The notes beneath the pieces were generated by a model. It searched no databases and was not told the origin of the DNA. It saw only the letters and a list, made by a program, of their open reading frames with translations. This document shows, piece by piece, positions 21,189-22,014 of a stretch of 22,014 nt of DNA. The stretch comes from DASTSN01 sp035760665. GTDB lineage: Bacteria; Bacteroidota; Bacteroidia; Chitinophagales; Chitinophagaceae. The position numbers and the translations under genes are program-made. The DNA is taken from the NCBI GenBank assembly GCA_035760665.1, contig DASTSN010000096.1, forward strand, positions 1-22,014, given 5' to 3'. The stretch's first letter is position 1; every line of letters begins with the position of its first letter.

Positions 21189-22014
21189 CTATGCCTTTCT
21201 TTTCATGTACTCGGATGGTGTAACGCCAAATTGTTTCTGAAAGCTTTTTCGAAAATGCTTGAGATCATTAAACCCGGAACTGAACGCCGCCATACTGACC
21301 GTGTATTCTCCTGACTTAAGTAGCTGGGCACTTCGTTTCAATTTTATCGTCCGGATAAAGTCAGAACCCGACATCCCTGTCAGGGCTTTTAATTTCCTGT
21401 AAAAGGTGGAGCGGCTCATATTCAGCTTCACTGCCAGGTCATCTATCGAAAACTCGTCTTTTTCAATATTTTCTTCTACAAAATGAATGGCATTTTTAAT
21501 AAACTCTTCATCAAAAGAAGTAACCTCCACTTCGCTGGGCTCCAGGTTTAACCGCCTGGCGAAGAGTTCCTTTAATTTTTTCCTTGACTGGATAAGGTTT
21601 TTTACATGCGAGGTAAGCAGGGCCGGCTTAAATGGTTTTCCAAGGTAAATATCAGCGCCCTGCTTTATGCCTTCTATATGTGAAATATCGTCGGACTTGG
21701 CTGTTAACAGAATAACAGGAATATGAGAGGTCCTGTTATCTTCTTTTAATGATTTGCATAACGCATACCCGTCCATCCCGGGCATCATTACATCGCTCAC
21801 CACTAAGTCCGGGATTGTTTGAAAGGCCTTTTCCAGTCCTTCTTTACCATCTCTTGCAGCAATTACGTCACCGCTTTTACTTAACACCTTGCAGAGATAC
21901 TGGTTGAGTTCTTCGTTATCTTCCACCACCAGCACAATCGGAAGTTCTGCCTGTTCATTGTCTGCTTCCTCTGCTAATTCTTCCGGCTGGTAATCCTCCA
22001 TTTCGCCCGGCTCT
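21189..22014 (-). CDS. Response regulator with AraC-type HTH, likely the C-terminus of a hybrid two-component system (cut by window edge)
   Basis: The frame is open to the right edge. It passes an internal ATG at 22001 with codons for EPGE before it and no stop, so the gene probably continues upstream. Counting from that Met, a receiver domain spans about 21-135. It shows acidic E27-D28, phosphoacceptor D70 in VVSDVMMPGMDGY, T100 in ILLTAK and K122 in LGKPF. An AraC-type double HTH follows at about 170-270 (FSIDDLAVKLNMSRSTFYRKLKAL and the VTPSEYMKRKA end). REC followed by AraC HTH at the C-terminus, next to susCD, is the pattern of PUL hybrid two-component sensors. Those bind a glycan fragment in the periplasm and switch on the locus. 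The sensor and kinase parts are not in the window, so a stand-alone regulator cannot be excluded. Confidence 0.85.
   Translation of the reverse strand, partial: EPGEMEDYQPEELAEEADNEQAELPIVLVVEDNEELNQYLCKVLSKSGDVIAARDGKEGLEKAFQTIPDLVVSDVMMPGMDGYALCKSLKEDNRTSHIPVILLTAKSDDISHIEGIKQGADIYLGKPFKPALLTSHVKNLIQSRKKLKELFARRLNLEPSEVEVTSFDEEFIKNAIHFVEENIEKDEFSIDDLAVKLNMSRSTFYRKLKALTGMSGSDFIRTIKLKRSAQLLKSGEYTVSMAAFSSGFNDLKHFRKSFQKQFGVTPSEYMKRKA

Overview
The window looks like a chromosomal piece of a Bacteroidota genome, most likely the family Chitinophagaceae (Chitinophaga/Niastella-like). This is judged from the gene set (SusC/SusD pair, a regulator ending in REC plus AraC-HTH, a DUF4834 protein, a long IF-2 with a Lys/Glu/Pro-rich linker) and from promoters of the Bacteroidota type (TTG, a spacer of about 18-22, then TAnnTTTG). 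Shine-Dalgarno sequences are not evident. The genus cannot be named from sequence alone.

Region 1 (1-7400, minus strand) is housekeeping. The rimP-nusA-infB block is followed by a SurA-like parvulin chaperone gene and closed by a strong terminator at 1098-1124. Just beyond it, with its own promoter, lies the N-terminal part of a PurF-like amidophosphoribosyltransferase, cut by the window edge. The rimP leader carries a near-perfect 12-bp hairpin at the predicted mRNA 5' end.

Region 2 (7400-8610, plus strand) holds three small envelope-type genes: a two-helix membrane protein of holin-like type, a coiled-coil protein of unknown function, and a DUF4834 protein. A bidirectional terminator separates them from a convergent outer-membrane beta-barrel gene (8631-9359, minus).

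Region 3 (9400-11360, plus strand) contains a CAU-anticodon tRNA, its terminator, hflX, a GTG-started Rieske ferredoxin-like gene 4 nt downstream, and tRNA-Asn(GUU) with a textbook promoter and terminator. A 300-base non-coding stretch with degenerate repeats and stem-loops follows.

Region 4 (11656-22014, minus strand) is a polysaccharide utilisation locus (PUL). Read in the direction of transcription it runs: AraC-type regulator (probably the C-terminus of a hybrid two-component system, cut by the window edge), susC, susD, a right-handed beta-helix protein, an S1-type sulfatase lipoprotein, and a formylglycine-generating enzyme (FGE) lipoprotein. The likely job is sensing, importing and desulfating a sulfated glycan, with the sulfatase activated by the FGE encoded next to it. 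The beta-helix gene, the only candidate depolymerase visible, is split by an in-frame amber codon with clear homologous-looking coding sequence on both sides. The most notable points are the self-contained sulfatase/exported-FGE pair, the amber-interrupted beta-helix gene and the rimP leader hairpin. No CRISPR array, insertion sequence, prophage or clearly new defence system was found.
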